Shown: in pieces, positions 5,419-12,674 of the stretch
Layout: every line of letters starts with the position of its first letter
Position numbering within the stretch: the stretch's first letter is position 1
NCBI GenBank assembly: GCA_964619955.1
Contig: CAZUJF010000063.1
Coordinates: 1-12,765 of the forward strand
Reading direction: 5' to 3'
DNA: 12,765 nt
DNA from: JACQFK01 sp964619955
GTDB lineage: Bacteria > Planctomycetota > MHYJ01 > JACPRB01
The notes under the pieces: generated by a model
Seen by the model: the letters and a program-made list of their open reading frames with translations, nothing else
Databases searched by the model: none
What the model was told of the DNA's origin: nothing
Position numbers and translations under genes: made by a program

Positions 5419-6594
5419 ATGGAACCAGTCGAGACCAGCGCGCCCCCGGTGAATCGCCCCGCTCAGAATCGCAGGGGTAGCGGGTACGCCTTCCGCGATA
5501 GGCGCTCCGGCCGCATGATCTGGGGGATTGCCTTCGAAGATGTGGATGGTCGGCTCCGTAGGGAACGGACGAACGCGAAGACGAAAACCCTGGCCGAGCG
5601 GATACTCGCCGACAGGCAGGATGCCGTGGAGCGTGCCCGGCTCCAGGAGCTTCCCAGCATTGATTCCTTCCTCTCCCCTGCTCCTTCCACGACCCTCCGT
5701 CAATTCTCGAAGGAGTACCTCGAGCACGCGGAAGCTCATCTGACCAAGGGGAGTTTTGAGCGCGCCAAGGGCATCTTGCTGACGAACGCGCTTCCCCGCC
5801 TGGGGAATCTGGTCCTCCAGCGCGTTACCCCGGGCGACGTCCAGCGCTACTCGGATGGACGGCTCAAGGATGGCGCGGCCCCTGCCACGGTATGCCGGGA
5901 ACTCATCACCCTCTCGGCCCTCTTCACGGAAGCCCGGAAGCGGGAGATCGTCGAACGGAATCCGGTTTCCCTCGTCAAAAAGCCCACGGTGAATAACGCC
6001 CTGGTGCGGTACTTGGACCCCAAGGAGGAGACCGAGATCCTTGCGCGGCTCTCCGAACCCCTCCGTACCGCCGTCCTCGTGGCAATCCATTCAGGGATGC
6101 GTGAGGGTGAGCAGATCAACCTGACCTGGGCCGATGTCCGATTCGACGAACGGATCATCCTCGTACGGAACACCAAGAACCATCGGGACCGGCAAATCCC
6201 GATGAACGAGACGCTCCATGATGCCCTGAAGTCGGTTGATCGGCATATCAAAAGCCCGTACGTCTTCACGAACACGGACACGGGGACGAGGTACGACCGG
6301 TTCAACAACCACCCCTGGCGGGATGCCCTCACGGACGCCGGGGTCTTCAACTTCCGGTGGCACGACCTCCGGCACACCAGCGCGAGCCGGATGGTGCAGC
6401 GCGGCGTCCCCCTGAACGCGGTAAAGGAGATCCTCGGGCACTCCTCGATCACGACCACAATGCGCTACGCGCACCTATCTCCCGGCAACCTCCGGGACGC
6501 CGTCCGAGCGCTCGACGGGAAGGCCGAAATCACTCCGATCACTACTCACGGGACTACTCAACAGGCAATTGACAAGCGAAAGGTCGGTGGGTAG
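5419..6594 (+). CDS. int: Tyrosine recombinase, integrase of the element
   Basis: 391 residues, full length, from the ATG at 5419 with GGAGGA upstream. Residues 20-75 are an arm-type N-terminal domain, 92-185 a core-binding (SAM-like) domain, and 195-365 the catalytic domain. The active-site set is complete: Arg228 (HSGMREGE), Lys253 (NTKNHRD), His315 and Arg318 (WHDLRHT), His341 (ILGHSS) and the nucleophile Tyr350 (MRYAHLS). It cuts and rejoins att sites by a 3'-phosphotyrosine intermediate. Its stop codon lies 32 bases from tRNA-Thr, and its last bases hold the likely tRNA promoter, so the tRNA region is the probable attachment site. Intact motifs suggest the element is, or recently was, functional. 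The C-terminal tail after 370 is Thr-rich and not conserved in the family. Confidence 0.95.
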   Translation: MEPVETSAPPVNRPAQNRRGSGYAFRDRRSGRMIWGIAFEDVDGRLRRERTNAKTKTLAERILADRQDAVERARLQELPSIDSFLSPAPSTTLRQFSKEYLEHAEAHLTKGSFERAKGILLTNALPRLGNLVLQRVTPGDVQRYSDGRLKDGAAPATVCRELITLSALFTEARKREIVERNPVSLVKKPTVNNALVRYLDPKEETEILARLSEPLRTAVLVAIHSGMREGEQINLTWADVRFDERIILVRNTKNHRDRQIPMNETLHDALKSVDRHIKSPYVFTNTDTGTRYDRFNNHPWRDALTDAGVFNFRWHDLRHTSASRMVQRGVPLNAVKEILGHSSITTTMRYAHLSPGNLRDAVRALDGKAEITPITTHGTTQQAIDKRKVGG

Positions 6595-6597
6595 ATT
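6569..6597 (+). promoter_or_regulatory. Sigma-70-type promoter for tRNA-Thr inside the integrase 3' end
   Basis: TTGACA (6569-6574, full consensus) is followed after 17 bases by TAGATT (6592-6597, four of six). The -10 box includes the integrase stop TAG. Transcription would start near 6604, about 23 bases before the tRNA 5' end. Confidence 0.65.
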
Positions 6598-6626
6598 GCC
6601 GCAACTCACTGGCTCCCAACTAGAAC

Positions 6627-6701
6627 GCCGAGATAGCTCAATGGTAGAGCACCGCTTTCGTAAAGCGGGGGTTGTGGGTTCAAATCCCATTCTCGGCCCC
6701 A
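6627..6701 (+). tRNA. tRNA-Thr, anticodon CGT
   Basis: The cloverleaf is complete: acceptor GCCGAGA/TCTCGGC, D-stem GCTC/GAGC with loop AATGGTA, anticodon stem CCGCT/AGCGG with loop TTCGTAA (anticodon CGT at 6659-6661, reading ACG), five-base variable loop, and T-stem GTGGG/CCCAT with loop TTCAAAT. Base 6698 is a C in the discriminator position, and CCA is encoded at 6699-6701. The gene runs in the same direction as the integrase, with its 5' end facing the element. Confidence 0.95.
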
Positions 6702-6743
6702 CCTCCCGCACCTTGAAGTATAGTGCTTACAGAGGGCCACAAG

Positions 6744-6971
6744 ATGCACGGCGCCAATGAGATCATCCGGGAAGCCGCGGAACTCCCCATCGAGGAGCGG
6801 GCTCTCGTGATCGATTCCCTCCTGAAGACCTTCAACCCGCCGGAACCCGAGATCGACCGCCAGTGGGCCGCCCTGGCTCAGCGCAGGCTCGATGAACTTC
6901 GGTCCGGTGCCGTCCGCCCCATCCCCCTCTCCGAAGTGTTCGATCAGATCCGAAACCGCTTCGGGACATGA
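6744..6971 (+). CDS. Antitoxin, putative addiction module component (TIGR02574-like)
   Basis: 75 residues from the ATG at 6744, with AGAGGG upstream; an in-frame GTG at 6723 lies in a likely -10 box (TATAGT at 6719-6724). The N-terminal helix (LPIEERALVIDSLLKTF, 14-30), the W-x8-R segment (WAALAQRRLDELRSGAV, 41-57) and the closing VFDQIRNRF are hallmarks of the small unstable antitoxins paired with RelE/ParE toxins. In this family the N-terminus dimerises and binds DNA while the C-terminus wraps the toxin. The stop shares ATGA with the toxin start, so the two are translationally coupled. The gene begins only 42 bases after the tRNA. Confidence 0.85.
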   Translation: MHGANEIIREAAELPIEERALVIDSLLKTFNPPEPEIDRQWAALAQRRLDELRSGAVRPIPLSEVFDQIRNRFGT

Positions 6972-7264
6972 CGGTTTCGGTACATCCCGAGGCGAGCGCG
7001 GAGTTTCTTGAGGCGATCGCCTATTTCGAGGAGCGCCGGACGGGACTGGGGCTGGATCTCGCCGCGGAAGTCAAGACCGCCATCGAACGGGTTATCGCAG
7101 CGCCCCAAAGCTGGCCGGCGATCGAAGGACCGATCCGGCGCTGCCTGGTCCACCGATTCCCTTACGGCATCCTCTGCTTTATAGAGCCGGCCGGCATCCG
7201 AATTCTGGCCGTGATGCACCTGCTCCGAAGCCCCGGCTACTGGAAACACCGGCAACAAGGGTGA
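6968..7264 (+). CDS. ParE/RelE-family toxin
   Basis: 98 residues from the ATG at 6968, overlapping the antitoxin stop. The fold signature is present: a strand (TVSVHPEAS), two helices (EFLEAIAYFEERRTGLG and LAAEVKTAIERVIAAP), then strands RRCLVHRFPYGILCFIE (57-73) and IRILAVMHLLRSPGYWKHR. R57/R58, R63 and the H-x2-R-x3-Y-W end are typical of ParE/plasmid-stabilisation toxins. RelE members cut ribosome-bound mRNA and ParE members inhibit gyrase; this sequence looks closer to the ParE branch, but the target cannot be told from sequence. The length is normal and there is no sign of decay. Confidence 0.85.
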   Translation: MTVSVHPEASAEFLEAIAYFEERRTGLGLDLAAEVKTAIERVIAAPQSWPAIEGPIRRCLVHRFPYGILCFIEPAGIRILAVMHLLRSPGYWKHRQQG

Positions 7265-7313
7265 AAGGTCCCTGATCAGGCCGCTCCGATCCGGAACTCG
7301 AACCTCAGGGGCA

Positions 7314-7352
7314 TGGTTTCAAATTCAGGAATCGCCTACTCGCCCCCACCTC
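7314..7352 (+). repeat. Decayed copy of the tRNA-Thr 3' end
   Basis: TGGTTTCAAATTC (7314-7326) matches the tRNA T-arm at 6675-6687 in 11 of 13 bases. TACTCGCCCCCACCTC (7337-7352) matches the acceptor end plus downstream flank at 6690-6705 in 14 of 16. The copy has eight extra bases between the two blocks. It lies just past the toxin gene, so tRNA and copy bracket the toxin-antitoxin pair like an old attachment-site duplication. Confidence 0.4.
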
Positions 7353-7371
7353 ATTCGGCTACGATCCTGCG

Positions 7372-7917
7372 GTGAGCCCACCCCCTTCGAACGAGGACAT
7401 CATCGCCGCCACGCGGAAGTGGCTCGAAACCGACGTCATCGGCCTCAACCTCTGCCCCTTCGCGCGGGAGGTCCATGTCGCGGGCCGCATCCGCTACGCC
7501 GTCAGCACGGCGCAGACGGCCCCGGCGCTGCGGGCCGATCTGATCGACGAACTCCTCCTGCTCCGGACCCTAGACCCCGCCGTGACCGACACCACCCTGC
7601 TCATCCACCCGCAGGTGCTCGGCGACTTCCTCGAGTACAACGACTTCCTCGACGTCGCCGACGACGTGGTCCGGGAGCTGGGACTCGAGGGCGAGCTCCA
7701 GATCGCGAGCTTCCATCCGCGCTACCAGTTCGCGGACACGGAGCCGGACGACGTGACGAACCGCACGAACCGCTCGCCCTACCCCACCCTGCATCTGCTG
7801 CGCGACGCCAGCGTGGAACGCGCCCTCGCCGACTATCCCGACGCCGACCAGATCCCCCAGCGCAACATCGAAACGCTGCGCCGGCTGGGGCGGCAGGATC
7901 CATCACCCGGAAAGTAG
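7372..7917 (+). CDS. DUF1415 family protein
   Basis: 181 residues from a GTG at 7372. The conserved features of DUF1415 are present: TRKWLETDVIGLNLCPFARE near residues 14-33, a helical middle (DLIDELLLLRTLDP, LEYNDFLDVADDVV), and the block ASFHPRYQFADTEPDDV followed by NRTNRSPYPTLHLLRD. Family function is not established; the conserved Cys, His and acidic residues have suggested an enzyme, but none is proven. No Shine-Dalgarno site precedes the start. A TACGAT hexamer ends six bases before the GTG, the spacing expected for a leaderless transcript, so the mRNA may begin at the start codon. GC content rises sharply from here. Length is normal, cytoplasmic, with no signal peptide. Confidence 0.88.
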   Translation: MSPPPSNEDIIAATRKWLETDVIGLNLCPFAREVHVAGRIRYAVSTAQTAPALRADLIDELLLLRTLDPAVTDTTLLIHPQVLGDFLEYNDFLDVADDVVRELGLEGELQIASFHPRYQFADTEPDDVTNRTNRSPYPTLHLLRDASVERALADYPDADQIPQRNIETLRRLGRQDPSPGK

Positions 7918-7954
7918 CTGCATCAGCTCCGGCAGACCCGGCGTCGAATGGGTC

Positions 7955-10654
7955 ATGATGACCCTCCTGCTCTGCACGCTCGCGGGCGCCGCCCAGGACG
8001 ACGTCGGACTCGCCGGCGCCCTCGCCGAGCGCGGCTGGTGGGACAGTTCCGAGGAGCTCTTCCAGCGCGTCGCCGGGGATCCCCGTCAGGCGGCGGAGGG
8101 ACGCTACGGGCTCGCGCGCCTGAAAGTCCTCATGGCGGAGCGGGCCGAGTCGCCCGAGGAGCGGCTCCGCCTCGGCGATCTGGCCCTCCGCGAGCTCGAA
8201 TACGTCCTTCGCGAGTTCCCCGCCTTTCCCCGCCGCAGCCGCGTCCTCTCCGACCTCGGCCAGCTCCAGCAGTCCAGGGGCAGGACGCTGCTGGGCGCCG
8301 GCAGGACGGAGCCCGCCGCCGAAGCTTTCCGTTCTGCCCTGAAGATCTTCAAGGACCTCGTCGTCCAGCTCCAGAAGGACCCCGCGTCCGGCGAAGAGCT
8401 GATGTTCGCGAAGTACGCCTATGGAAGCACGCTCTTCGCACAAGGCGAATCCCTCCGCGGCGCCGAGGCCAAAGCCCTCCTCGAAACGTCGATCAAATTC
8501 TTCGGCGACGAGTTCCTCTGGCAGTACGAGTCCTATCTGCTCGCGTACGACGCCTCCCTCTTCATGGGCCGGGCCTTCCGGCTCCTCGCCGAGTCCGCCC
8601 CAGCGGAACAGGCGGAGGCGTACTGGAGGCAATCCTTCATGAGTTTCGGACGCGTCCGGGGCCTGCTCGGGGACAAGCAGGCCCGCGCGAACGAGGGCGT
8701 CCGCGACGTCGTCGCCCGGGGCATCCTCCAGGAGATGAAGGCCCGCACGGCGTACGCCGACACGAAACGCGGCGCGACGGCCCAACGCGAATACGTGGCC
8801 GCGGGACGGCTCGCCGAGGACTACTTCAAGATCCTCCCCCAGGCGCGGCTCGAGGAGACGGGCAAGGCCCTGCAGCTCGAACAGGCGCGCGTCGAGTGCA
8901 AGAGCGGCCAGATCGCCAAGGGCGTCGAGCGCCTGCAGCAGCTGGCCCGGCAGCACCCGGACAGCTGGGTGGAGAACCTCGCGATCGACCTGCTCGGCGA
9001 ATACGGGGGCGAGCTCTCCCCCGCCCTGGCCATGAACGCCGGCAACAATCTCTTCGAACGCGGCCGGCCCTTCCTGCTCCAGGCCCTCCAGCAATACCGC
9101 CGGGCGCTTGCGTCCATCCGGAAGCCCGAGGACCGGAAATTCGCCTCCGAGTGCGCCTACCAGATCGGCCGCTGCTACTACTACCTCGAGCGCTACCACG
9201 AGAGCATCGTCGCGCTGACGCCCTTCGAAAAAGCCCCGCTCGCCGGCAGTCCCGAGGCGCCCCGCGCGGCGCTGCTCAAACTGCAGTCCCTCGGACGCCT
9301 CTCCCGGATCAGCAAGGACAAAACCGACGAGAAGCTTTTCGAGGACTTCCGGGCCTGGGTGACGAAGTCGTTTCCGGCGGAGGCGGGAGGCTCCCTGCTC
9401 CGCGACGCCGCCATCGACTTCGAGATGAAGGGACTGTGGGCCGAGGCCGCCGCCCAATGGGAGAAGCTGGCCCAAGCCGGGGGTGTGTACCAGGAGGAAG
9501 CGCTTTTCAGCCAGGGACGCTGTCGCCATCAGCAGGGCGGCGCGGCCTGGGACCAGGCCCTGGACGCCTTCCGCAGACACCTGGCGTTCGTGGCCGCGCT
9601 GCCGGTGAAGGACGCGCGCGTCGCGAGGAACGCCGCGGGCTCCGTCCTCTATTCCGCGCGGATGCTCGTGCACTCGCGCCTGCGCAAACCCGCCGAGGCC
9701 CTCGCCCTCACCGCCGACGTCGAGCGGACGCATCCTCAGGCGGACCCGAAACTCCTCATCGAGATCCTCGCCGTCCGCATCCAGGCCCGGCTCCAACTGG
9801 GCCGGGTCCGGGAGGCGGAGGGCGACCTCGCGGGGCTGCAGGTCCGCTACGAGAAGGAGCAGGTCGGGCTCGACGCGGTCGCGCGCGCGCTCGGGCTGCT
9901 CGCCAACGCCCTGCTCGAGGAGGCCGCGAAGGCGGCGGATCCGGAGGAGCGCGAGCGCCTCAACCTCAAAGCCGCGGAGCACTACACCCGGCACTTCCAG
10001 CTCAAGCCCGGGAAGGCGGGCGACCAGACGGAGGGCATGGCCCGGATGCTCTTCCTCGTCGCGGAGAGCCGCATGAGCATGGCGGTGGCGGCCGGCGACA
10101 AAGTCCGGATCGAGGAGGCCCGCAAGATCTACGGGCAATCGCTGGATCTGAGCCAGGAGCTGCTGCTGTCCGCCAAGGCCGGGGACCTGCCCGGGCTGAA
10201 GTCCCGCGTCCTGCGCTGTCTGCTGATGACCGGCCAGTTCCAGAAGGCCGTGGACCTGGCCGAGGAGTCCACGCGCCGGGACCCTCAGATGCGCGACGGC
10301 AGTTCCTGGGAGGCGCTGGCGGACGCCTACCTCGAGCAGTCGAAGTCGCTGCCGCCAGGTGCCGGCCGCCTCGCGCTGGTCCAGAAGGCGGGCGATCTCT
10401 TCGGCGATCTGGCCTCGCGCTTCACGCGGGAGGGCCTCTACCACGAGCACACCTGGCGGCTGCTGTACAAGCAGATGAGCTGTCTGTTCGAGACCGACCT
10501 GGACCGTCTCCACTCATTCCTCGGCATCTTGAAGGCCCGCGGCTACGCGCCGAAGTGGGACGCCGACGGCCAGGGCCTCAGCCGCTGGGGCTACCAGGCA
10601 AAGTTCGAGGAGCTCCGGGTCCGGGTCGAACAGAAGCTGCCGGGGAGGAAGTAG
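7955..10654 (+). CDS. Large exported TPR-repeat protein
   Basis: 899 residues from the ATG at 7955 (a second ATG follows directly); no clear ribosome binding site, 37 bases after the DUF1415 stop. Residues 1-14 form a short signal sequence (MMTLLLCTLAGAAQ). The rest is almost wholly alpha-helical with TPR-like helix pairs: ALAERGWWDSSEELFQRV near the start, SECAYQIGRCYYYLERYHESI around 395-415, FEMKGLWAEAAAQWEKLA, and a C-terminal TGQFQKAVDLAEESTRRDP. Such repeats bind other proteins, here probably in the periplasm or on the envelope. There is no catalytic motif. GC at third positions is extreme, which keeps two other frames open over nearly its whole length. Similar long TPR proteins are common in planctomycete-type genomes. 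Partner unknown. Confidence 0.85.
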   Translation: MMTLLLCTLAGAAQDDVGLAGALAERGWWDSSEELFQRVAGDPRQAAEGRYGLARLKVLMAERAESPEERLRLGDLALRELEYVLREFPAFPRRSRVLSDLGQLQQSRGRTLLGAGRTEPAAEAFRSALKIFKDLVVQLQKDPASGEELMFAKYAYGSTLFAQGESLRGAEAKALLETSIKFFGDEFLWQYESYLLAYDASLFMGRAFRLLAESAPAEQAEAYWRQSFMSFGRVRGLLGDKQARANEGVRDVVARGILQEMKARTAYADTKRGATAQREYVAAGRLAEDYFKILPQARLEETGKALQLEQARVECKSGQIAKGVERLQQLARQHPDSWVENLAIDLLGEYGGELSPALAMNAGNNLFERGRPFLLQALQQYRRALASIRKPEDRKFASECAYQIGRCYYYLERYHESIVALTPFEKAPLAGSPEAPRAALLKLQSLGRLSRISKDKTDEKLFEDFRAWVTKSFPAEAGGSLLRDAAIDFEMKGLWAEAAAQWEKLAQAGGVYQEEALFSQGRCRHQQGGAAWDQALDAFRRHLAFVAALPVKDARVARNAAGSVLYSARMLVHSRLRKPAEALALTADVERTHPQADPKLLIEILAVRIQARLQLGRVREAEGDLAGLQVRYEKEQVGLDAVARALGLLANALLEEAAKAADPEERERLNLKAAEHYTRHFQLKPGKAGDQTEGMARMLFLVAESRMSMAVAAGDKVRIEEARKIYGQSLDLSQELLLSAKAGDLPGLKSRVLRCLLMTGQFQKAVDLAEESTRRDPQMRDGSSWEALADAYLEQSKSLPPGAGRLALVQKAGDLFGDLASRFTREGLYHEHTWRLLYKQMSCLFETDLDRLHSFLGILKARGYAPKWDADGQGLSRWGYQAKFEELRVRVEQKLPGRK

Positions 10655-10669
10655 CGGCACGAAGGTAAC

Positions 10670-10703
10670 TTGACTCCTCTTCCATAACAACTATGATAGT
10701 TGT
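10670..10703 (+). promoter_or_regulatory. Promoter and 17-bp palindromic operator of the Phd/PIN operon
   Basis: TTGACT (10670-10675) and TATGAT (10692-10697) are separated by 16 bases. The perfect palindrome ACAACTATGATAGTTGT (10687-10703) has eight pairs around one central base and covers the -10 box. Phd/YefM antitoxins repress their own operons from such palindromes, so this is the expected autoregulatory site. GGAGGAAGG follows before the ATG at 10722. Confidence 0.75.
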
Positions 10704-10721
10704 AGTAGTTACGGAGGAAGG

Positions 10722-10994
10722 ATGATCGAGACGCGCACGACCCTGGACCTCCGGCAGCACCTCGGGGATCTGCTCAACCGCGTGGCGCTGCGCCACGACG
10801 AGTTCATCATCGAACGCAAGGGGAAGGCGCTCGCGGCGCTGGTCCCCGTGGACAAGCTCCGGCAACTTGAGAGCTTCGCCCGCATGCAGTTGCGGGACGA
10901 TCTGGTTTCCCGCAAAGGCGCCCTTCCCCAGGCCGCGGCGGACGCACTGGCGGACGAGGCCAAGCATCGCTCCCGGAAACCGAAGGCCCGCTGA
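10722..10994 (+). CDS. Phd/YefM-family antitoxin
   Basis: 90 residues from the ATG at 10722, directly after GGAGGAAGG. Residues 1-55 have the Phd/YefM DNA-binding and dimer fold: the opening strand and helix TTLDLRQHLGDLLNRV, a strand pair DEFIIERKGKALAALVPVD with the typical G-K-x-x-A-x-L-V-P pattern, and the helix KLRQLESFA. The C-terminal part (60-90) is polar, basic and likely unfolded until it binds the toxin. It should neutralise the PIN protein encoded three bases downstream and repress the promoter at 10670. Phd with a PIN toxin is a mixed pairing, since classical PIN (VapC) toxins go with VapB antitoxins, but it is known in bacteria. Confidence 0.85.
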   Translation: MIETRTTLDLRQHLGDLLNRVALRHDEFIIERKGKALAALVPVDKLRQLESFARMQLRDDLVSRKGALPQAAADALADEAKHRSRKPKAR

Positions 10995-10997
10995 CCC

Positions 10998-11432
10998 GTG
11001 CTGCGCGCGGTCCTCGACGCCAACGTCCTCGCCAGCGCCTTCATCCGCCCTCAGGGTCCCTCCGGCCAGATTCTGCGAGCCTTCGTGGAGCAGCGCCGCT
11101 TCGAACTCGTGCTCTCGAGCCCAATCCTGGCGGAGTTCCGACGGGTGCTCTACTACCCCCGCCTCCGGAAGGAGCTTCCCTGCACCGATGCCGAGATCGA
11201 GTTCAGGGTGGCGTCTCTCGCGATCCTGGCCGATCTCGCGGATGGCGACCTCGAGATCAAGGCCGTCAAGGCCGATCCCGACGAGGACAAGTACCTGGCG
11301 GCGGCGCTGCTGGGCCGGGCGGCCTTCGTGGTGAGCGGCGACCGCCACCTGCTCGACCTCGGCGAATACCAGGGTATCCGGATCCTCAAGCCCCGCCCTT
11401 TCCTCGACCTGCTGCACCCGCCGGGTCCCTGA
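10998..11432 (+). CDS. PIN-domain toxin (putative ribonuclease)
   Basis: 144 residues from a GTG at 10998, three bases after the antitoxin stop and probably coupled to it. It matches the PIN_3 / 'putative toxin, PIN family' group. The acidic residues expected to bind the metal are present: Asp7 in VLDANV, Glu46 in PILAEFRRVL, Asp97 in DPDEDKYLAAALL and Asp115 in VVSGDRHLL. Such proteins are Mg/Mn-dependent RNases that cut tRNA, rRNA or mRNA when freed from antitoxin. The motifs are intact, so the pair is likely active. The RNA target cannot be read from the sequence. Confidence 0.87.
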   Translation: MLRAVLDANVLASAFIRPQGPSGQILRAFVEQRRFELVLSSPILAEFRRVLYYPRLRKELPCTDAEIEFRVASLAILADLADGDLEIKAVKADPDEDKYLAAALLGRAAFVVSGDRHLLDLGEYQGIRILKPRPFLDLLHPPGP

Positions 11433-11477
11433 GGCCCGCTCACGTCCCGGCATTCCGTAAGGTAGACTTCCTTCATC

Positions 11478-12674
11478 ATGGGGACGCGGCTGCTGAACTG
11501 GGTGTCACGACACCCGTACAGCAGTTTCGCCCTCCTCCTCGCCGGGCTGTCCGGGATCGGTTGGGCCTGGCTGGAGTTCGAGACCGCGCGGGCGTGGGAT
11601 CGCATGGGCCGGGAAGTCGACCAGATGCTCGTGGTGGAGCAAGCCCGGGTGATCCGCAGGCCAACCCTGCGCCCTCCTTCCCTTCAAGGCAACGCGTGGG
11701 AGGACTATCAGAAGCTGGATGAACTACCCTGGCGCAAACCGATGTGGGGTCTCGATCGCCACGACGACGCGTCGCGTTCGCAGATCGTGGAGGGACTTTC
11801 CCTTGTCACTGAAGCTCGATCCCTGGTCAGGAATGGCACCAGGCGAAGGGAACTTAGATACGTCAATCTGGAGGATCTTCTTTGGAAGCACGCTAGTAAA
11901 CTTCCGTCCGGACTCGACTGGATGCCCCTGAGTATTATCGCCTCGTTGGAAGCCGGCACCCCGGAGACCGCCTTTGAGGACCTACGGTGTTTGCTCCAAT
12001 GGGGCCGGGACATGGGAGAGATCGGCGCCGACTGGTTTACGAGTCGATACTTGGGGGCGGCCTATTCGGCATTGGAACTGATTGAGGAGTTCGACCGTTT
12101 TGGCGAATTGACCCCGGAACGAATCCTCTCTTTGGAGCAGGATTATGCGCTTCTGGACCTCCAGCCGCCCGACATGGCGGCGCATGACCGCCGCGGCTAC
12201 ATCCTGATGGGCCTGCAACTGAGAAGAGTGGGTCTCAAGGGATTGATGAGCCAAAACTCAGGCAAACCTCCCCTGCTTTGGCCCTTCTGGAAGGATCTCT
12301 TTTCCTGGCGCCGCGCGGAATTGCGTTGCTTCTACGCCCGTCCGGTGGCTCGTGACGATGACACGCACATGGCAGGTGCCACTTGGGTGAAAGGTGCCAA
12401 TGCTGGCCCGAGCTCGGATTGGCCGGGCAGCGGCGTGTTTTTCGGACAACCCTCGTATTTCCTCCGCATGGCACAGGCTTGGATACGCCTCACGCGCATG
12501 TCCCTTGAGTGGCGCCGAAACGGAACTTGCGAGGCGCTCCCGGATCCCTTCGGAGGGCTCATGCACGCCCACTACAGCGCCCGCGAATTCAAGGCCTGGA
12601 GCAATGGGGTCAACGGCGTGGACGATGGGGGCGGGTCAAGGGCCTACGATCAGATCATTCGGGTCTATCGCTGA
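11478..12674 (+). CDS. Hypothetical single-pass membrane protein
   Basis: 398 residues from the ATG at 11478. A short basic start (MGTRLLNWVSRHP) precedes one membrane segment at about residues 15-32 (SSFALLLAGLSGIGWAWL); the absence of a clear cleavage site suggests an anchored protein with its body outside the cytoplasm. Residues 60-260 are mainly helical, with many Trp and Leu (WKHASKLPSGLDWMPLSIIASLEAG, LRCLLQWGRDMGEIGADWF). Residues 330-370 are Trp/Arg-rich. I recognise no family or catalytic motif. TAGACT at 11463-11468 could be a -10 box near the start, and there is no Shine-Dalgarno site. Base composition changes inside the gene: roughly the first 70 codons are as G/C-rich as the upstream genes, while the stretch around 11800-11960 is clearly lower. 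Confidence 0.7.
   Translation: MGTRLLNWVSRHPYSSFALLLAGLSGIGWAWLEFETARAWDRMGREVDQMLVVEQARVIRRPTLRPPSLQGNAWEDYQKLDELPWRKPMWGLDRHDDASRSQIVEGLSLVTEARSLVRNGTRRRELRYVNLEDLLWKHASKLPSGLDWMPLSIIASLEAGTPETAFEDLRCLLQWGRDMGEIGADWFTSRYLGAAYSALELIEEFDRFGELTPERILSLEQDYALLDLQPPDMAAHDRRGYILMGLQLRRVGLKGLMSQNSGKPPLLWPFWKDLFSWRRAELRCFYARPVARDDDTHMAGATWVKGANAGPSSDWPGSGVFFGQPSYFLRMAQAWIRLTRMSLEWRRNGTCEALPDPFGGLMHAHYSAREFKAWSNGVNGVDDGGGSRAYDQIIRVYR

Larger units (their letters stand above)
1255..6594 (+). mobile_element. Compact integrative element next to tRNA-Thr
   Basis: All genes point the same way and most are coupled. They include an intact integrase, excisionase-like and RHH regulators, and a RepA-like helicase with a possible internal origin. 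No relaxase, transfer ATPase, capsid, portal or large terminase is present, so it is not a self-contained conjugative element or phage. The right edge is at or just inside the tRNA gene. The left edge is arbitrary: I found no copy of tRNA sequence near 1150-1260, and the element could run past the window's left end. Confidence 0.65.

Noticed and set aside
6475..6711. Minus-strand frame starting MREVGPRMGFEPTT
   Set aside because: This is the well-known false protein produced by translating the antisense of a tRNA gene.
7271..7280. CCTGATCAGG palindrome after the toxin gene
   Set aside because: A ten-base palindrome is common by chance at this length, and there is no T-run or neighbouring promoter.
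7601..10513. A 970-codon open frame on the minus strand and a 906-codon one in another plus frame over the TPR gene
   Set aside because: Both follow from the extreme third-position GC of the TPR gene. Their translations are rich in R, G, P and H with no domains, whereas the chosen frame gives a signal peptide and TPR-like helices.
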